This document shows, one piece after another, positions 1 to 8,552 of a DNA stretch of 64,000 nt. How positions within the stretch are numbered: the first letter of the stretch is position 1; each line of letters opens with the position of its first letter. This DNA comes from Spirosoma agri (lineage in GTDB: Bacteria; Bacteroidota; Bacteroidia; Cytophagales; Spirosomataceae): NCBI RefSeq assembly GCF_010747415.1, contig NZ_JAAGNZ010000001.1, positions 1,116,001-1,180,000 on the forward strand. Reading direction: 5' to 3'. A program made the position numbers and the translations under genes. The notes below the pieces were generated by a model. That model did no database searches. It was not told the DNA's origin and saw nothing but the letters and a program-made list of their open reading frames with translations.

Positions 1-627
1 GCCGATCTGATGGGCGGTCGCGACAAATTTGCTGCCAAGCTCGATTCGGTGTTTACAATGCCGCCCGTGTACGATGAAAGTTATTATGGGAGTGTAATCC
101 ACGAGATTCGGGAAATGCAGATTGCCGATATGGGCCAGTATGCGCACGGTAACCAGCCCATTCAGCACATGATCTACCTGTATAACTACGCTGGCCAACC
201 CTGGAAGGCGCAATACTGGCTGCGCGAAGTGATGAATCGCCTGTACCTGCCTACACCGGATGGGTACTGTGGTGACGAAGACAATGGGCAGACATCGGCT
301 TGGTACGTGTTTACCGCGATGGGGTTCTATCCGGTTTGTCCGGCTACGGACCAGTACGTTATTGGCAGTCCACTGTTCAAAAAAGTGACGGCTAGGCTGG
401 AAAACGGTAAGCAGATCACCATTAATGCCCCGACCAACAGCGACTCGAATCGGTATATCAGCACAATGCGGCTGAACGGCAAACCCTATACAAAAAACTG
501 GTTGAGTCACCAGGGGTTGCTGCAAGGGGCAATAATCGACCTGAACATGTCGTCGTTGCCCAATAAAGAGCGGGGAACCCAAACAGTTGACCTGCCCTAC
601 TCGTTCTCAGGGAGTGGCTTAAAGTAA
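1..627 (+). CDS. GH92 family alpha-mannosidase, C-terminal part (5' end outside window)
   Basis: The frame is open from base 1 (A-D-L before the first Met at base 10) to TAA at 625-627, so 208 residues of a longer protein are visible. GH92 enzymes are calcium-dependent exo-alpha-mannosidases, usually about 750 residues and exported. The visible part carries the family's conserved C-terminal stretch: GNQPIQHM (about residue 54), then GDEDNGQTSAWYVFTAMGF with YPVCP right after it (about residues 94-117), then the small beta-sandwich tail. The ED pair in GDEDNGQ lies in the catalytic cleft in this family. The signal peptide and N-terminal domain cannot be seen. A separate sugar-enzyme group lies at 8.5-12.2 kb. 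Family assignment is firm; linkage specificity is not readable. Confidence 0.9.
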   Translation, partial: ADLMGGRDKFAAKLDSVFTMPPVYDESYYGSVIHEIREMQIADMGQYAHGNQPIQHMIYLYNYAGQPWKAQYWLREVMNRLYLPTPDGYCGDEDNGQTSAWYVFTAMGFYPVCPATDQYVIGSPLFKKVTARLENGKQITINAPTNSDSNRYISTMRLNGKPYTKNWLSHQGLLQGAIIDLNMSSLPNKERGTQTVDLPYSFSGSGLK

Positions 628-687
628 CGAACGGGGCAGGCGCGTGCCGCTCATTTCGCAAACAGCACGCGCCTGCCCCGTTCGTTA
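625..687. terminator. 23-bp perfect inverted repeat overlapping the GH92 stop codon
   Basis: Bases 625-647 and 665-687 are exact reverse complements around a 17-nt loop, giving a very stable GC-rich stem. The left arm begins with the TAA stop codon of the GH92 gene, so the stop itself is base-paired. No T-run follows on either strand, so it is not a textbook intrinsic terminator. It may end or stabilise the mRNA 3' end. The structure is seen directly; the role is inferred. Confidence 0.6.
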
Positions 688-822
688 CGGCACGAGTAAA
701 AGGTAATCGTGCCAATAACCATCTAGTAAATACTCGGTGGTAAATTCATGAGACAGCTTTTAATTAGTTAAGTACAATTCTCATGTTTAGTGCTTTACTA
801 TCCATTCATTTATACTTTCTGT

Positions 823-830
823 TATATTTG
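823..830 (+). promoter_or_regulatory. Putative -7 element (TATATTTG) for the ECF sigma gene
   Basis: TATATTTG matches the Bacteroidota -7 consensus TANNTTTG and ends 20 nt before the GTG start at 851. No good TTTG -33 partner is found 19-21 nt upstream, which would fit an activated or sigma-autoregulated promoter but may also mean a chance match. The rest of 688-850 shows no gene. Confidence 0.4.
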
Positions 831-850
831 ACCCATCTAACTATACCTGT

Positions 851-1411
851 GTGAAACGTCAGTCATCTTTAGTATCGGAAAGTGTCTTAATCGAAAAGCT
901 TACCAGGCGCGATGAGCAAGCTTTCCATTGGCTGTACGACCAATACTCGCCAGCGCTCTACGGGGTCGTATTACGAATTGTTCGTGATGATGAACATGCC
1001 CAAGATCTCGTGCAGGATATTTTCGTGAAGATCTGGAAGAACCTGGATGCCTACGATGCCAGTAAAGGTCGGTTGTTTACGTGGATGCTTAATGTGGCCC
1101 GTAACACAGCCATTGATGCGCTCCGCGCCAGAAAAACGCAGCCATCCCAAACCAATGCAATCCGAACAGACGAAGAAAACGTACATATTGTTGACCGTCA
1201 GCACAACACTGAACAGCCAAACCCTGAACACATCGGGATCAAGGATGTTGTGAGTCAACTGCGGCCAGAACGTAGACAGTTAATCGACCTGGTTTACTTC
1301 GGGGGCTATACCCATGAAGAGGCCGCCGATGAGCTTAATCTGCCGCTTGGAACCGTCAAAACCCGGATTCGGGCCGCGTTGCAGGAACTAAAACAATTAT
1401 TTAAGTCATGA
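851..1411 (+). CDS. ECF-type RNA polymerase sigma factor
   Basis: This 186-residue protein has the two-domain layout of extracytoplasmic-function sigma factors. Region 2 (about residues 25-95) includes HAQDLVQDIFVKIW and the -10-recognising helix FTWMLNVARNTAIDALR. Region 4 (about 130-182) has the helix-turn-helix THEEAADELNLPLGTVKTRI. The start is GTG at 851, the first start in frame and just downstream of a TANNTTTG element. The stop overlaps the start of the next gene by 4 nt (ATGA), as in translationally coupled sigma/anti-sigma pairs. The partner has an RskA-like domain, so this is probably a membrane-signal-controlled sigma factor. Its regulon cannot be read here, though the exported MsrB just downstream suggests envelope redox stress. 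Confidence 0.92.
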   Translation: MKRQSSLVSESVLIEKLTRRDEQAFHWLYDQYSPALYGVVLRIVRDDEHAQDLVQDIFVKIWKNLDAYDASKGRLFTWMLNVARNTAIDALRARKTQPSQTNAIRTDEENVHIVDRQHNTEQPNPEHIGIKDVVSQLRPERRQLIDLVYFGGYTHEEAADELNLPLGTVKTRIRAALQELKQLFKS

Positions 1412-2226
1412 ATATACCGGAGTACATAGCGTCTGGCATCCTGGAATCGTACGTTATGGGCGCAGTGAGCGACCAAGAACGGCGTGAGGTTAATTGCCTG
1501 TCGTCTATTTACCCTGAGGTCCAGCAGGAACTGGATCAGCTGAGTTTGTCCATCGAGAATTACGCATTGCTGCACAGTGTTGAGCCGCCCGCTGAGCTGA
1601 AATCGAAGATTATGGCTCAGCTCACGTTTGAAGAGAAAACCGACGATCCGATCATCCGACCTATGCCCGTCGACCTGAGCGTCGATCGGCCAACGTTTAA
1701 AACTACCTGGATTGTAGCCGCTTCTATTGGCTTGTTATTACTGGGCTTCTCGTTTTTTTTACTGTCGCAGCTGCGTAGCAATCAGGATACGGTCGCTCAA
1801 CTGCAATCGTCCAATGGGGTTCTGCAAAAGGAAGTTAGCCAGCTAAAAGATCATCAATCGGAAAGCGAACAGGCATTGGCTCTCTTTCGCCAGCCAGGTA
1901 CGCGTACCCTCGAACTCAAGGGGAATGAAAAGGCTCCGAACGGTGATATGCTCGTAGTCTGGAATGCTAAAACTCGTCAGGTCGCGGTCGAAGTTCGGTC
2001 GCTTCCCCGGCTACGTCCCGATCAGCAGTACCAGCTTTGGTCGATGGTGGGTGGCAAGCCCGTTGATGCCGGTGTATTTGATACCAGCGATACGACGAAG
2101 CTGCTTCAGCAACTGAACCGACCTATCGACCGCGCCGACGCGTTCGCCGTAACGGTTGAAAAACGGGGTGGTAGTCCATCACCTACGCTCTCTACACTTC
2201 TGGCAATGTCGACCGTCGACGCCTGA
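1408..2226 (+). CDS. Anti-sigma factor, RskA-like, single membrane span
   Basis: This is the predicted partner of the sigma factor encoded immediately upstream, with a 4-nt ATGA overlap. The 272-residue protein has a cytoplasmic N-terminus (1-98) for sigma binding, one membrane helix (about 100-120, TWIVAASIGLLLLGFSFFLL), a short coiled-coil (about 122-150) and a periplasmic domain (about 165-272). The motif VVWNAKTRQVAVEVRSLP followed by YQLW is typical of the anti-sigma-K (RskA) C-terminal domain. No zinc-binding HxxxCxxC motif is present, so it is not a ZAS-type anti-sigma. RskA proteins are known to be cut by regulated proteolysis to free the sigma factor; the same is inferred here. Confidence 0.88.
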   Translation: MNIPEYIASGILESYVMGAVSDQERREVNCLSSIYPEVQQELDQLSLSIENYALLHSVEPPAELKSKIMAQLTFEEKTDDPIIRPMPVDLSVDRPTFKTTWIVAASIGLLLLGFSFFLLSQLRSNQDTVAQLQSSNGVLQKEVSQLKDHQSESEQALALFRQPGTRTLELKGNEKAPNGDMLVVWNAKTRQVAVEVRSLPRLRPDQQYQLWSMVGGKPVDAGVFDTSDTTKLLQQLNRPIDRADAFAVTVEKRGGSPSPTLSTLLAMSTVDA

Positions 2227-2412
2227 ACGATAGCCTCATTTTTGTTGTTTTTAACATAGGACACTCACTGTTCCGATGCCTGTGGCATTCTCTGGACGGT
2301 GGTGTTCTCGCTAACACTACAGATGGATTTCTTTCGGGAAACGGTCGTAGTGAAACGCAACTAAATTTACTCAATCAGTACACGCTCTGTATAGTTACCA
2401 ACACACTGACTT

Positions 2413-2937
2413 ATGAAAAACACGCTGTTATTCTTAGTGCCTGCTTTACTCTTGATGGGCTTTATTGGTATGAAGACCACGTTCGCACCTGCGGCAAATT
2501 CTGTCGATCAGACGAAGCGACTTGTCGATGAGAAACCTCCGGGTGGCCGGCGCGTTATCAAAACGGATGCTGAATGGAAGAAAATTCTTACCGCCGATCA
2601 GTTTGCCGTTTTACGCGAGCACGGAACGGAGCGGGCGTTCACCAGCCCGCTGAATGATATTCATGATCACGGCGTCTTTTACTGCGCTGGTTGCCACAAC
2701 CCCCTATTTTCGTCGGATACGAAGTTCAACTCGGGTACGGGCTGGCCAAGCTTTTACGCGCCGATTGCCAAAAATGCGCTCAAAGAAAATAGTGACAAAA
2801 GCTACGGAATGGTACGGACCGAAGTGCTGTGCAACGTCTGTGGTGGTCACCTGGGCCATGTCTTTGATGATGGGCCAAAACCTACGGGATTGCGCTACTG
2901 CATGAACGGTGTAGCGATGACATTTGAGAAAAAATAG
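2413..2937 (+). CDS. msrB: Exported peptide-methionine (R)-S-oxide reductase
   Basis: MsrB reduces methionine-R-sulfoxide in oxidised proteins. The 174-residue protein begins with a hydrophobic segment (about 5-20), a signal peptide or membrane anchor, so it should act in the periplasm. The MsrB fold follows: zinc cysteines CAGC (91/94) and CNVC (140/143), the substrate motif TGWPSF (109-114), GHLGHVFDDGP (145-155) and the catalytic cysteine in RYCMNG (Cys163). All key residues are present and the length is normal for an exported MsrB. It lies 186 nt after the anti-sigma gene on the same strand. It may belong to the sigma regulon, but I see no matching promoter, so this stays an inference. 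Confidence 0.95.
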   Translation: MKNTLLFLVPALLLMGFIGMKTTFAPAANSVDQTKRLVDEKPPGGRRVIKTDAEWKKILTADQFAVLREHGTERAFTSPLNDIHDHGVFYCAGCHNPLFSSDTKFNSGTGWPSFYAPIAKNALKENSDKSYGMVRTEVLCNVCGGHLGHVFDDGPKPTGLRYCMNGVAMTFEKK

Positions 2938-2955
2938 CCAGGACAGTTAGTTTAG

Positions 2956-3015
2956 AACGAAGGCGGCAAAAAGAAACCTGACTGTATAGGTCATTTCTTG
3001 TTTGCCGCCTTCGTT
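2956..3015 (+). terminator. 15-bp perfect hairpin after msrB
   Basis: Bases 2956-2970 and 3001-3015 are exact reverse complements. A further inner pairing (AAGAAA with TTTCTT) is offset by one bulged base. The structure begins 19 nt after the msrB stop and probably ends that transcript, although no long T-run follows. Bases 3016-3214 hold nothing I can support. Confidence 0.55.
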
Positions 3016-3214
3016 TCGTTAAGACGAAATATCCGACGGGTTCAAGTAACAAACGGATTGGTTAAGACGTTAATTAGTAGTGAATTAACCCGATTGAATT
3101 GTCCGTTCAGTTTTTCCGTTCCGGATGAATACCCAGACAAAACGAACGTGTTTCGTCGTATTTATGCTGTCGTAACAGCCCGACTTTTGTGTACCACATC
3201 GGCCGAAAATGCGC

Positions 3215-3222
3215 TATATTTG
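3215..3222 (+). promoter_or_regulatory. Putative -7 element (TATATTTG) for the PBP1A gene
   Basis: This octamer matches TANNTTTG exactly and is identical to the one before the ECF sigma gene. It implies a leader of about 110 nt before the ATG at 3340. A TTTG lies upstream at 3186-3189, but the 25-nt spacing is longer than the usual 19-21, so the -33 match is poor. Confidence 0.35.
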
Positions 3223-3339
3223 AAGCCCGGCGCGGATTCTGTAGCTGGTCTGCCCATGAGTGGATTAGCGGGCAGCGTTGACGTTCGCCTTTGATCGTAA
3301 CAAAGTGTCCCATAACCGAGAACTTACGAATTATAACGC

Positions 3340-5934
3340 ATGAGTGAATACAGGGAGCGATTCCGCGCCGTCCGGCACGCGTTTGGAGCGTTTCGACGAC
3401 GAATTCGACTACGCCGGACAGAATTTGGCGAAGTTAGGCGCGGAGTTGGTCGGCAATTATATCGGCAGACAGCCCGGCTTGCCGGTGAAGAGCGGGTTAG
3501 CGGATGGGTTTTGACCTACCGTACGTATCGTAATCAACTACGCTCATTCATTCACCGCTACATTGACCCCGATGCCTGGTATTATCCGTATCTGAAATAT
3601 GGTATACAGGGAGGCTTAACGGCTGCCCTGGTTCTGGGTATCTATGTGTTTATGCTCAATTACAACTTCCTGTATCTGACCGGCGAAATGCCTAGTGTGG
3701 AGGAGTTGAAAAATCCGAAATTGAACCAATCGTCGGAAATTTATTCGCAGGATGGCGTGATGATCGGGAAGTTTTATGCCGAGAACCGGACACCCATTAA
3801 GTACGAAAATATTCCGAAACAGCTGATCAATGCGCTGGTTGCCACCGAAGATGTGCGTTTTTACGAACATGGCGGTGTTGATCCTCGTGCTATTGGCCGG
3901 GCCCTCATCAGCTTCGGTCGCGAAGGGGGTGGATCGACGATCACCCAGCAATTGGCCAAAAATCTGTTCAAGACGCGCCGAAAGACCGAGTCAGGGTTGC
4001 TGACCCGTATTCCGTTTATCCGTAAAGTGATCTACAAGTCGAAAGAATGGCTGATGGCCCTGAAGCTGGAGCGCAATTTTTCGAAAGAGGAAATCATTAC
4101 CTACTATTTTAATACGGTCGATTTTGGTAGCAATGCGTTTGGCCTGAAAACCGCAGCCCGGACGTTCTTCAATAAAGCACCCGATAGCCTGAATGTTCAG
4201 GAAGGGGCCGTGCTGGTTGGTTTACAGAAAGCGACCACGAGCTATAACCCACTTAAGAACCCGAAACGGTCGCAGGAGCGTCGGAACATAGTGCTGGGGC
4301 AGATGGCAAAATACGATTACCTGACCAAAAAACAGGCCGACTCTTTGAGCGCAATTCCCCTGGAAACGGACTTTACTCCAGAAAATCCGTACTCCGGACC
4401 CGCCAGTTATCTGAAAAATGCGGTTCAGGACTATGTGAAAAAATGGGGCGAAGAAAACGGCTACGACCTGTATACCGATGGGTTACGCATCATTACGACC
4501 GTTGACTCACGGATGCAGAAATACGCCGAAGACGCAACGAGCGAGAAAATGAAGCAGTTGCAGCGGACATTCGACAATCACTGGCGTGGCCAGAACCCCT
4601 GGACCGACGAAGACGGTAATGAGTTGCCGGGGTTCATTGATTCAGTGGCGCGTCGTACGGAGCGGTACAAAACCCTCAGTCGTCGGTTCATGCCGCTATA
4701 CCCCGATTCGATCATGTACTACATGAAAAATAAGAAGTACAAGATGCGGGTTTTCAGCTGGACCGAAAAGCGCGGGTACGACTCTACGGAGATGACGCCT
4801 TACGATTCCATTGCGTACTATAAACATTTCTTGCAGTCGGGCATGGTCGCTATGGACCCGCATACGGGCTATATTCGGGCATGGGTCGGTGGGCTGGATT
4901 ACGACTATTTCAAGTACGACCACGTCAAACAGGGGAAACGACAACCCGGCTCAACGTTCAAGCCGTTTGTGTATACGGCTGCCATCGACGATTCACTGGT
5001 CAATTTAAGCCCCTGCGATCGGGTTGAAGACCGGCCTTTCCGCAAGGAGTTCATTAATGCCGAAGGGAAAGAAGACATCTGGGAGCCCCGCAACTCAACG
5101 GGCTATTACACCTACTCGAACATGACCCTGCGCCGGGCGCTGGCGCGTTCGGTCAACTCAATCACGGCCCAGCTTACGGATCGGGTCACGCCCGAACGGG
5201 TGGCTCAGTATGCGCACCGGATGGGCATAAAGAGTCGGCTGGATGCGGTTCCATCGATCGGGCTTGGCTCGTCGGACGTATCGCTTTATGAGCTGGTCGG
5301 GGCCTATTGCGCATTCGTCAACGAAGGCGAAGCGATAGAGCCCATGATTGTGCAGCGCATCGAAGATCGGGACGGAAACGTGATCGAAACATTCAAATCG
5401 AAGCAGACGCGCGCTATCAGTCCCGAATCCGCTTTTCTGATGCGTTACATGCTACAGGGTGGGCTCCAGGAGTCAGGAGGCACATCGCAGGGATTATGGT
5501 CGTACGATATAGGGAAAAACCATAATGAGATGGGCGCGAAAACCGGCACGACGTCGAACAACTCCGATGGCTGGTTCGTGGCAATATCCGACAAACTGGT
5601 CGTTGGGGCCTGGGTCGGGGGTGACGATCGCAGCATTCACTTCCGCTCGACAGACCTTGGGGAAGGAGCAAAAACGGCATTGCCGCTGGTAGGCCAGTTC
5701 CTGAAAAAAGTGTATGCCGATTCGCGGTTTAAGGATTTGCAGGGACCGTTTCCGAAGCCAGCATTCACCGTCGAGAAAAATTATCTAAACTGCGGCTACT
5801 CGGACGAAGAAGAAGATACCGAAGAGTCGGATTCGACCGCAACGGGAGACGTGAGCGATTCGACGTTCGTACCAACGGCTCCGGCTCCTGAACCCACAAC
5901 TCCCCCGGATACAACAGGCGTTCGACAGGAATAA
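3340..5934 (+). CDS. Class A penicillin-binding protein (PBP1A-type glycosyltransferase/transpeptidase)
   Basis: This 864-residue bifunctional enzyme polymerises lipid II and cross-links peptidoglycan. An Arg-rich cytoplasmic N-terminus (1-85) precedes one membrane helix (about 91-112). The GT51 domain follows with ATEDVRFYEHGG (catalytic Glu170) and GGGSTITQQLAKNLF. The transpeptidase domain has the full set: SxxK (Ser538-Thr-Phe-Lys541), SVN (604-606) and KTGT (734-737). The C-terminus ends in an acidic, Ser/Thr/Pro-rich tail (about 821-864). Length and order are normal for Bacteroidota PBP1A. The arginine-rich N-terminus is rather long, so the true start might lie further in, but ATG 3340 is the first in frame. 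It is a single gene, closed by a strong terminator. Confidence 0.96.
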   Translation: MSEYRERFRAVRHAFGAFRRRIRLRRTEFGEVRRGVGRQLYRQTARLAGEERVSGWVLTYRTYRNQLRSFIHRYIDPDAWYYPYLKYGIQGGLTAALVLGIYVFMLNYNFLYLTGEMPSVEELKNPKLNQSSEIYSQDGVMIGKFYAENRTPIKYENIPKQLINALVATEDVRFYEHGGVDPRAIGRALISFGREGGGSTITQQLAKNLFKTRRKTESGLLTRIPFIRKVIYKSKEWLMALKLERNFSKEEIITYYFNTVDFGSNAFGLKTAARTFFNKAPDSLNVQEGAVLVGLQKATTSYNPLKNPKRSQERRNIVLGQMAKYDYLTKKQADSLSAIPLETDFTPENPYSGPASYLKNAVQDYVKKWGEENGYDLYTDGLRIITTVDSRMQKYAEDATSEKMKQLQRTFDNHWRGQNPWTDEDGNELPGFIDSVARRTERYKTLSRRFMPLYPDSIMYYMKNKKYKMRVFSWTEKRGYDSTEMTPYDSIAYYKHFLQSGMVAMDPHTGYIRAWVGGLDYDYFKYDHVKQGKRQPGSTFKPFVYTAAIDDSLVNLSPCDRVEDRPFRKEFINAEGKEDIWEPRNSTGYYTYSNMTLRRALARSVNSITAQLTDRVTPERVAQYAHRMGIKSRLDAVPSIGLGSSDVSLYELVGAYCAFVNEGEAIEPMIVQRIEDRDGNVIETFKSKQTRAISPESAFLMRYMLQGGLQESGGTSQGLWSYDIGKNHNEMGAKTGTTSNNSDGWFVAISDKLVVGAWVGGDDRSIHFRSTDLGEGAKTALPLVGQFLKKVYADSRFKDLQGPFPKPAFTVEKNYLNCGYSDEEEDTEESDSTATGDVSDSTFVPTAPAPEPTTPPDTTGVRQE

Positions 5935-5946
5935 GTAATTAGCAAC

Positions 5947-5979
5947 AAAAAGGGCCAGAAAACGATTCTGGCCCTTTTT
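5947..5979. terminator. Bidirectional intrinsic terminator between PBP1A and the TonB receptor
   Basis: A perfect 14-bp stem (5947-5960 with 5966-5979) closes a 5-nt loop. It has an A-run on the left and a T-run on the right, so it can act on both strands. It separates two convergent genes. Confidence 0.88.
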
Positions 5980-6055
5980 ATTGAGTAGCCTAGAGGGCTA
6001 TGTTCGGGTAGTCAACCTAGTTCCTGCCCGGACGGCCACGTCCGGGCTACTTAAC

Positions 6056-8326
6056 TTACCAGAAATAGGTCAGGCTTAGCCGGGCGAAGAATGGAGTACC
6101 GGGCGTGAAGTGAATTTCGTCGACCGGGGCCGATTCACCCTGCAACCGGCTTTCGGTAGCAAACTGCGTTTCTTTCCAGCGGGTGTTTAGCAGGTTTTGT
6201 ACCGACAGCCCGATGTTGTATCGATGTTTGGTGTAATTGGCTTGTAAGTCCGTGACAAAATAACCGCTTGCCACAATGGAGTTATCTTCATTTGCCGGGC
6301 GGTCGCCCATGTATCGGTATCGAATCGATCCGTTCAGACCATAGGCTGTTTGAAGCGATAGTCCACCCGTTGAGGTAAATGTCGGGGCCAGCGGGAGGTA
6401 ATTTTGACTTACTTCGGCATCGATAGCGCGCGGTTTCGCCGTATTCAGATCAATGTCAGCATAGAGGTTTCTGGTGAGCTGATAACGGACTGAGACATCG
6501 ATACCCTGCCGCCTTGACCGTCCACTTGGCTCCACAACGCCTTCGTCGCCAACGTAAACAAACTCCTGTTCCATCCACAAATACCAGGCAGCCGCATTGA
6601 TCAGCAATTTGGGAAATGGCTTGACAAGCACGCCCAGATCGGAGCCGTAAGCGCCGGGTAAAATCTGCCCGGTACGCCGGAGCGGGCCATCCTGAGCCGT
6701 TACGACCCGCGCATCGTTGGAGTGAAATCCTTTACCTGTGTTGAGATACAGTTGAAAACGCGGATTGATCGTGTAGTACAGATTCAGCTTAGGTGATACA
6801 ATAGCCTGCGTTGCGCGTTTAGTCGTAGGTGGAACGACCAGCAAATCCTCGTACTGACTCCGGAAATAGTCGACCCGAACGCCCGCATTGAGCGTGAACT
6901 GATCGGATAGCTGAATAAGCTCGTCAGCGTAGGCCGCTGCGTTGATCTCATTGATGTTGCCAAACTTAATCCGATTCAGCGTCTCTACACGATTTTTGGT
7001 ATGCGACAGTTCGGTGTGGTTCGTTATGTCCTGCCGATACTGCGCGCCCAGCGTTGTGGTCCAGCGGGTCTTGCCAATATTGGTCTGGGTCGAATAACTA
7101 CCATTGTAGCCGAACAGATTGCGGTGTTCTTTCTGCCGGATTTGGTCCCCGTTCACACTGTCCTCTTTGAAGAACGTGAAGTTGGAATACAGCTCAAAGT
7201 TATAATTACTGTAGAAAAACTGATTTTTGATGATGTGATTACGGGGCGTAACGGTTACCAGTTGCGCATTGAGGTTTGTCCGGCTGGTTTCGCCACCTTC
7301 CGATGGATCGATGGAGCCAAAGAAGCCGATCAAACCCGATTCGACCGCCCGGTCGGGAATCTGACCGGAGTGATTCCATTTGCTCCAAAACGTTGAGCCG
7401 GTCAGCGTCAGATTGGTGTTCGGAGTGAGGTGGCCGTGATACTTACCTACCACGTTTACGCGCTTGAAATGCTGGGGGTTATCGAAGTATGAATCCGAAT
7501 AGGAATACTCAGAAGCAAGATAAGCGGACTGGTTTTTAGCCCGTCCTTTGCTGCCGAGCAGATCCAGACCAGCGACAGCCCGGTAGGTGTTGTACTGCCC
7601 GACTTCGAGCTTGGCAAACGAATGATCCAGCGCTGTTTTCGTTCTGAAGTCCACCCAGCCCGCCGTCGAAAAATTGCCTTTGTCGGTATGATAAGGTCCT
7701 TTCTTGAAATCGGCTCCTTCAACCAGTTCGGGAATAACGAAGTGAAGGTCGGCGTAACCTTGTCCGTGCGCGTGTGATACCATATTGACGGGCATACCAT
7801 CCACTGTCAGGCGAATATCGGTGCCGTGATCGAGGTCGAAGCCACGCAGAAAAATCTGTTCGGCCTTGCCGCCACCCGCGTGCTGGCCGATAAATAGGCC
7901 CGGAACCAGCCGTAAAATTTCCTGTGAGTTGGTAATGGGTCGTAACCTGATATCCAGGCTACTGATCAGCTGCTGATCGTGTGCACGTTGCGATGAAACG
8001 ACCACTTCGCGAAGCTCGACAGGAGCGCTGGTGAGGACTGTTTTTAAAAACGTTGTCTGATCTTCCCGAACCACCACGTCGACAAGCAGTGACTTGAACC
8101 CCACGTAAGACAGCTCCAGTTTGTAGGGTGACGGCACCAACCCATCGAACCGAAACTGCCCCAGCTCATTCGTGAGTGTGGCCTTGCCCAACCCGGTCAG
8201 TTGCACCGTAACACCTCTTAAGGGCAAATTCGTAGCCTGATCGTGTACGGTTCCGGAAATGCTACCAAGGTGCGCGTGGGCCTGTAGACTGACCAAGACA
8301 AAAAACAGCAGGAGAACTGATCGCAT
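6056..8326 (-). CDS. TonB-dependent outer-membrane receptor with N-terminal carboxypeptidase-regulatory-like domain
   Basis: This is a gated outer-membrane channel that imports a ligand using TonB energy. I place the start at ATG 8326, which gives a clean signal peptide (MRSVLLLFFVLVSLQAHAH); the frame also stays open upstream to a Met at 8383. A CarboxypepD_reg-like domain (SISGTVHDQATNLPLRGVTV) is followed by the linker VVVSSQRAH, a plug with GLFIGQHAGGGKAEQIFLRG and NMVSHAHGQGYADLH, and a beta-barrel ending in an aromatic strand (SLTYFW). It is not SusC-like: at about 756 residues it is shorter, and no SusD follows. The ligand is unknown. The plug histidines could hint at metal or metal-chelate uptake, but that is weak. 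Confidence 0.92.
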   Translation of the reverse strand: MRSVLLLFFVLVSLQAHAHLGSISGTVHDQATNLPLRGVTVQLTGLGKATLTNELGQFRFDGLVPSPYKLELSYVGFKSLLVDVVVREDQTTFLKTVLTSAPVELREVVVSSQRAHDQQLISSLDIRLRPITNSQEILRLVPGLFIGQHAGGGKAEQIFLRGFDLDHGTDIRLTVDGMPVNMVSHAHGQGYADLHFVIPELVEGADFKKGPYHTDKGNFSTAGWVDFRTKTALDHSFAKLEVGQYNTYRAVAGLDLLGSKGRAKNQSAYLASEYSYSDSYFDNPQHFKRVNVVGKYHGHLTPNTNLTLTGSTFWSKWNHSGQIPDRAVESGLIGFFGSIDPSEGGETSRTNLNAQLVTVTPRNHIIKNQFFYSNYNFELYSNFTFFKEDSVNGDQIRQKEHRNLFGYNGSYSTQTNIGKTRWTTTLGAQYRQDITNHTELSHTKNRVETLNRIKFGNINEINAAAYADELIQLSDQFTLNAGVRVDYFRSQYEDLLVVPPTTKRATQAIVSPKLNLYYTINPRFQLYLNTGKGFHSNDARVVTAQDGPLRRTGQILPGAYGSDLGVLVKPFPKLLINAAAWYLWMEQEFVYVGDEGVVEPSGRSRRQGIDVSVRYQLTRNLYADIDLNTAKPRAIDAEVSQNYLPLAPTFTSTGGLSLQTAYGLNGSIRYRYMGDRPANEDNSIVASGYFVTDLQANYTKHRYNIGLSVQNLLNTRWKETQFATESRLQGESAPVDEIHFTPGTPFFARLSLTYFW

Positions 8327-8387
8327 AGAAAAACGTAAGTCGATGAATGAGCGGTTGGAGAAAGCAGCTGGCTTCCCGATCACGGGA

Positions 8388-8395
8388 CAAAGTTA
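8388..8395 (-). promoter_or_regulatory. Putative -7 element (TAACTTTG on the minus strand) for the TonB receptor
   Basis: CAAAGTTA on the plus strand reads TAACTTTG on the minus strand, an exact TANNTTTG match about 60 nt upstream of the ATG at 8326. No clear -33 TTTG is seen at the expected spacing. Confidence 0.35.
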
Positions 8396-8491
8396 GGGTT
8401 TGTTTTGCGGTTGGTCGACCTAGATTACAGCTAAACTGACTCGCTACAATGCTTTACGTGTTTATGGACATAGATGATGCCGGCATAAGCC

Positions 8492-8526
8492 AAAAAAGTC
8501 GGTCGGGCAGCGTGCCCGACCGACTT
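8492..8526 (-). terminator. Intrinsic terminator of the GH5/galM transcript
   Basis: A perfect 14-bp stem (8496-8509 with 8513-8526) with a 3-nt loop is followed, in the minus-strand direction, by a run of six T (plus-strand A at 8492-8497). It lies 27 nt after the stop of the GH5-like gene. Confidence 0.88.
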
Positions 8527-8552
8527 GATACATTAACTGATGCGTGTAGCGT

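Noticed and set aside
2998-3294. 98-codon plus-strand frame between msrB and PBP1A
   Set aside because: It starts inside a terminator-like hairpin, overlaps a promoter-like element and has no protein-like domain pattern.
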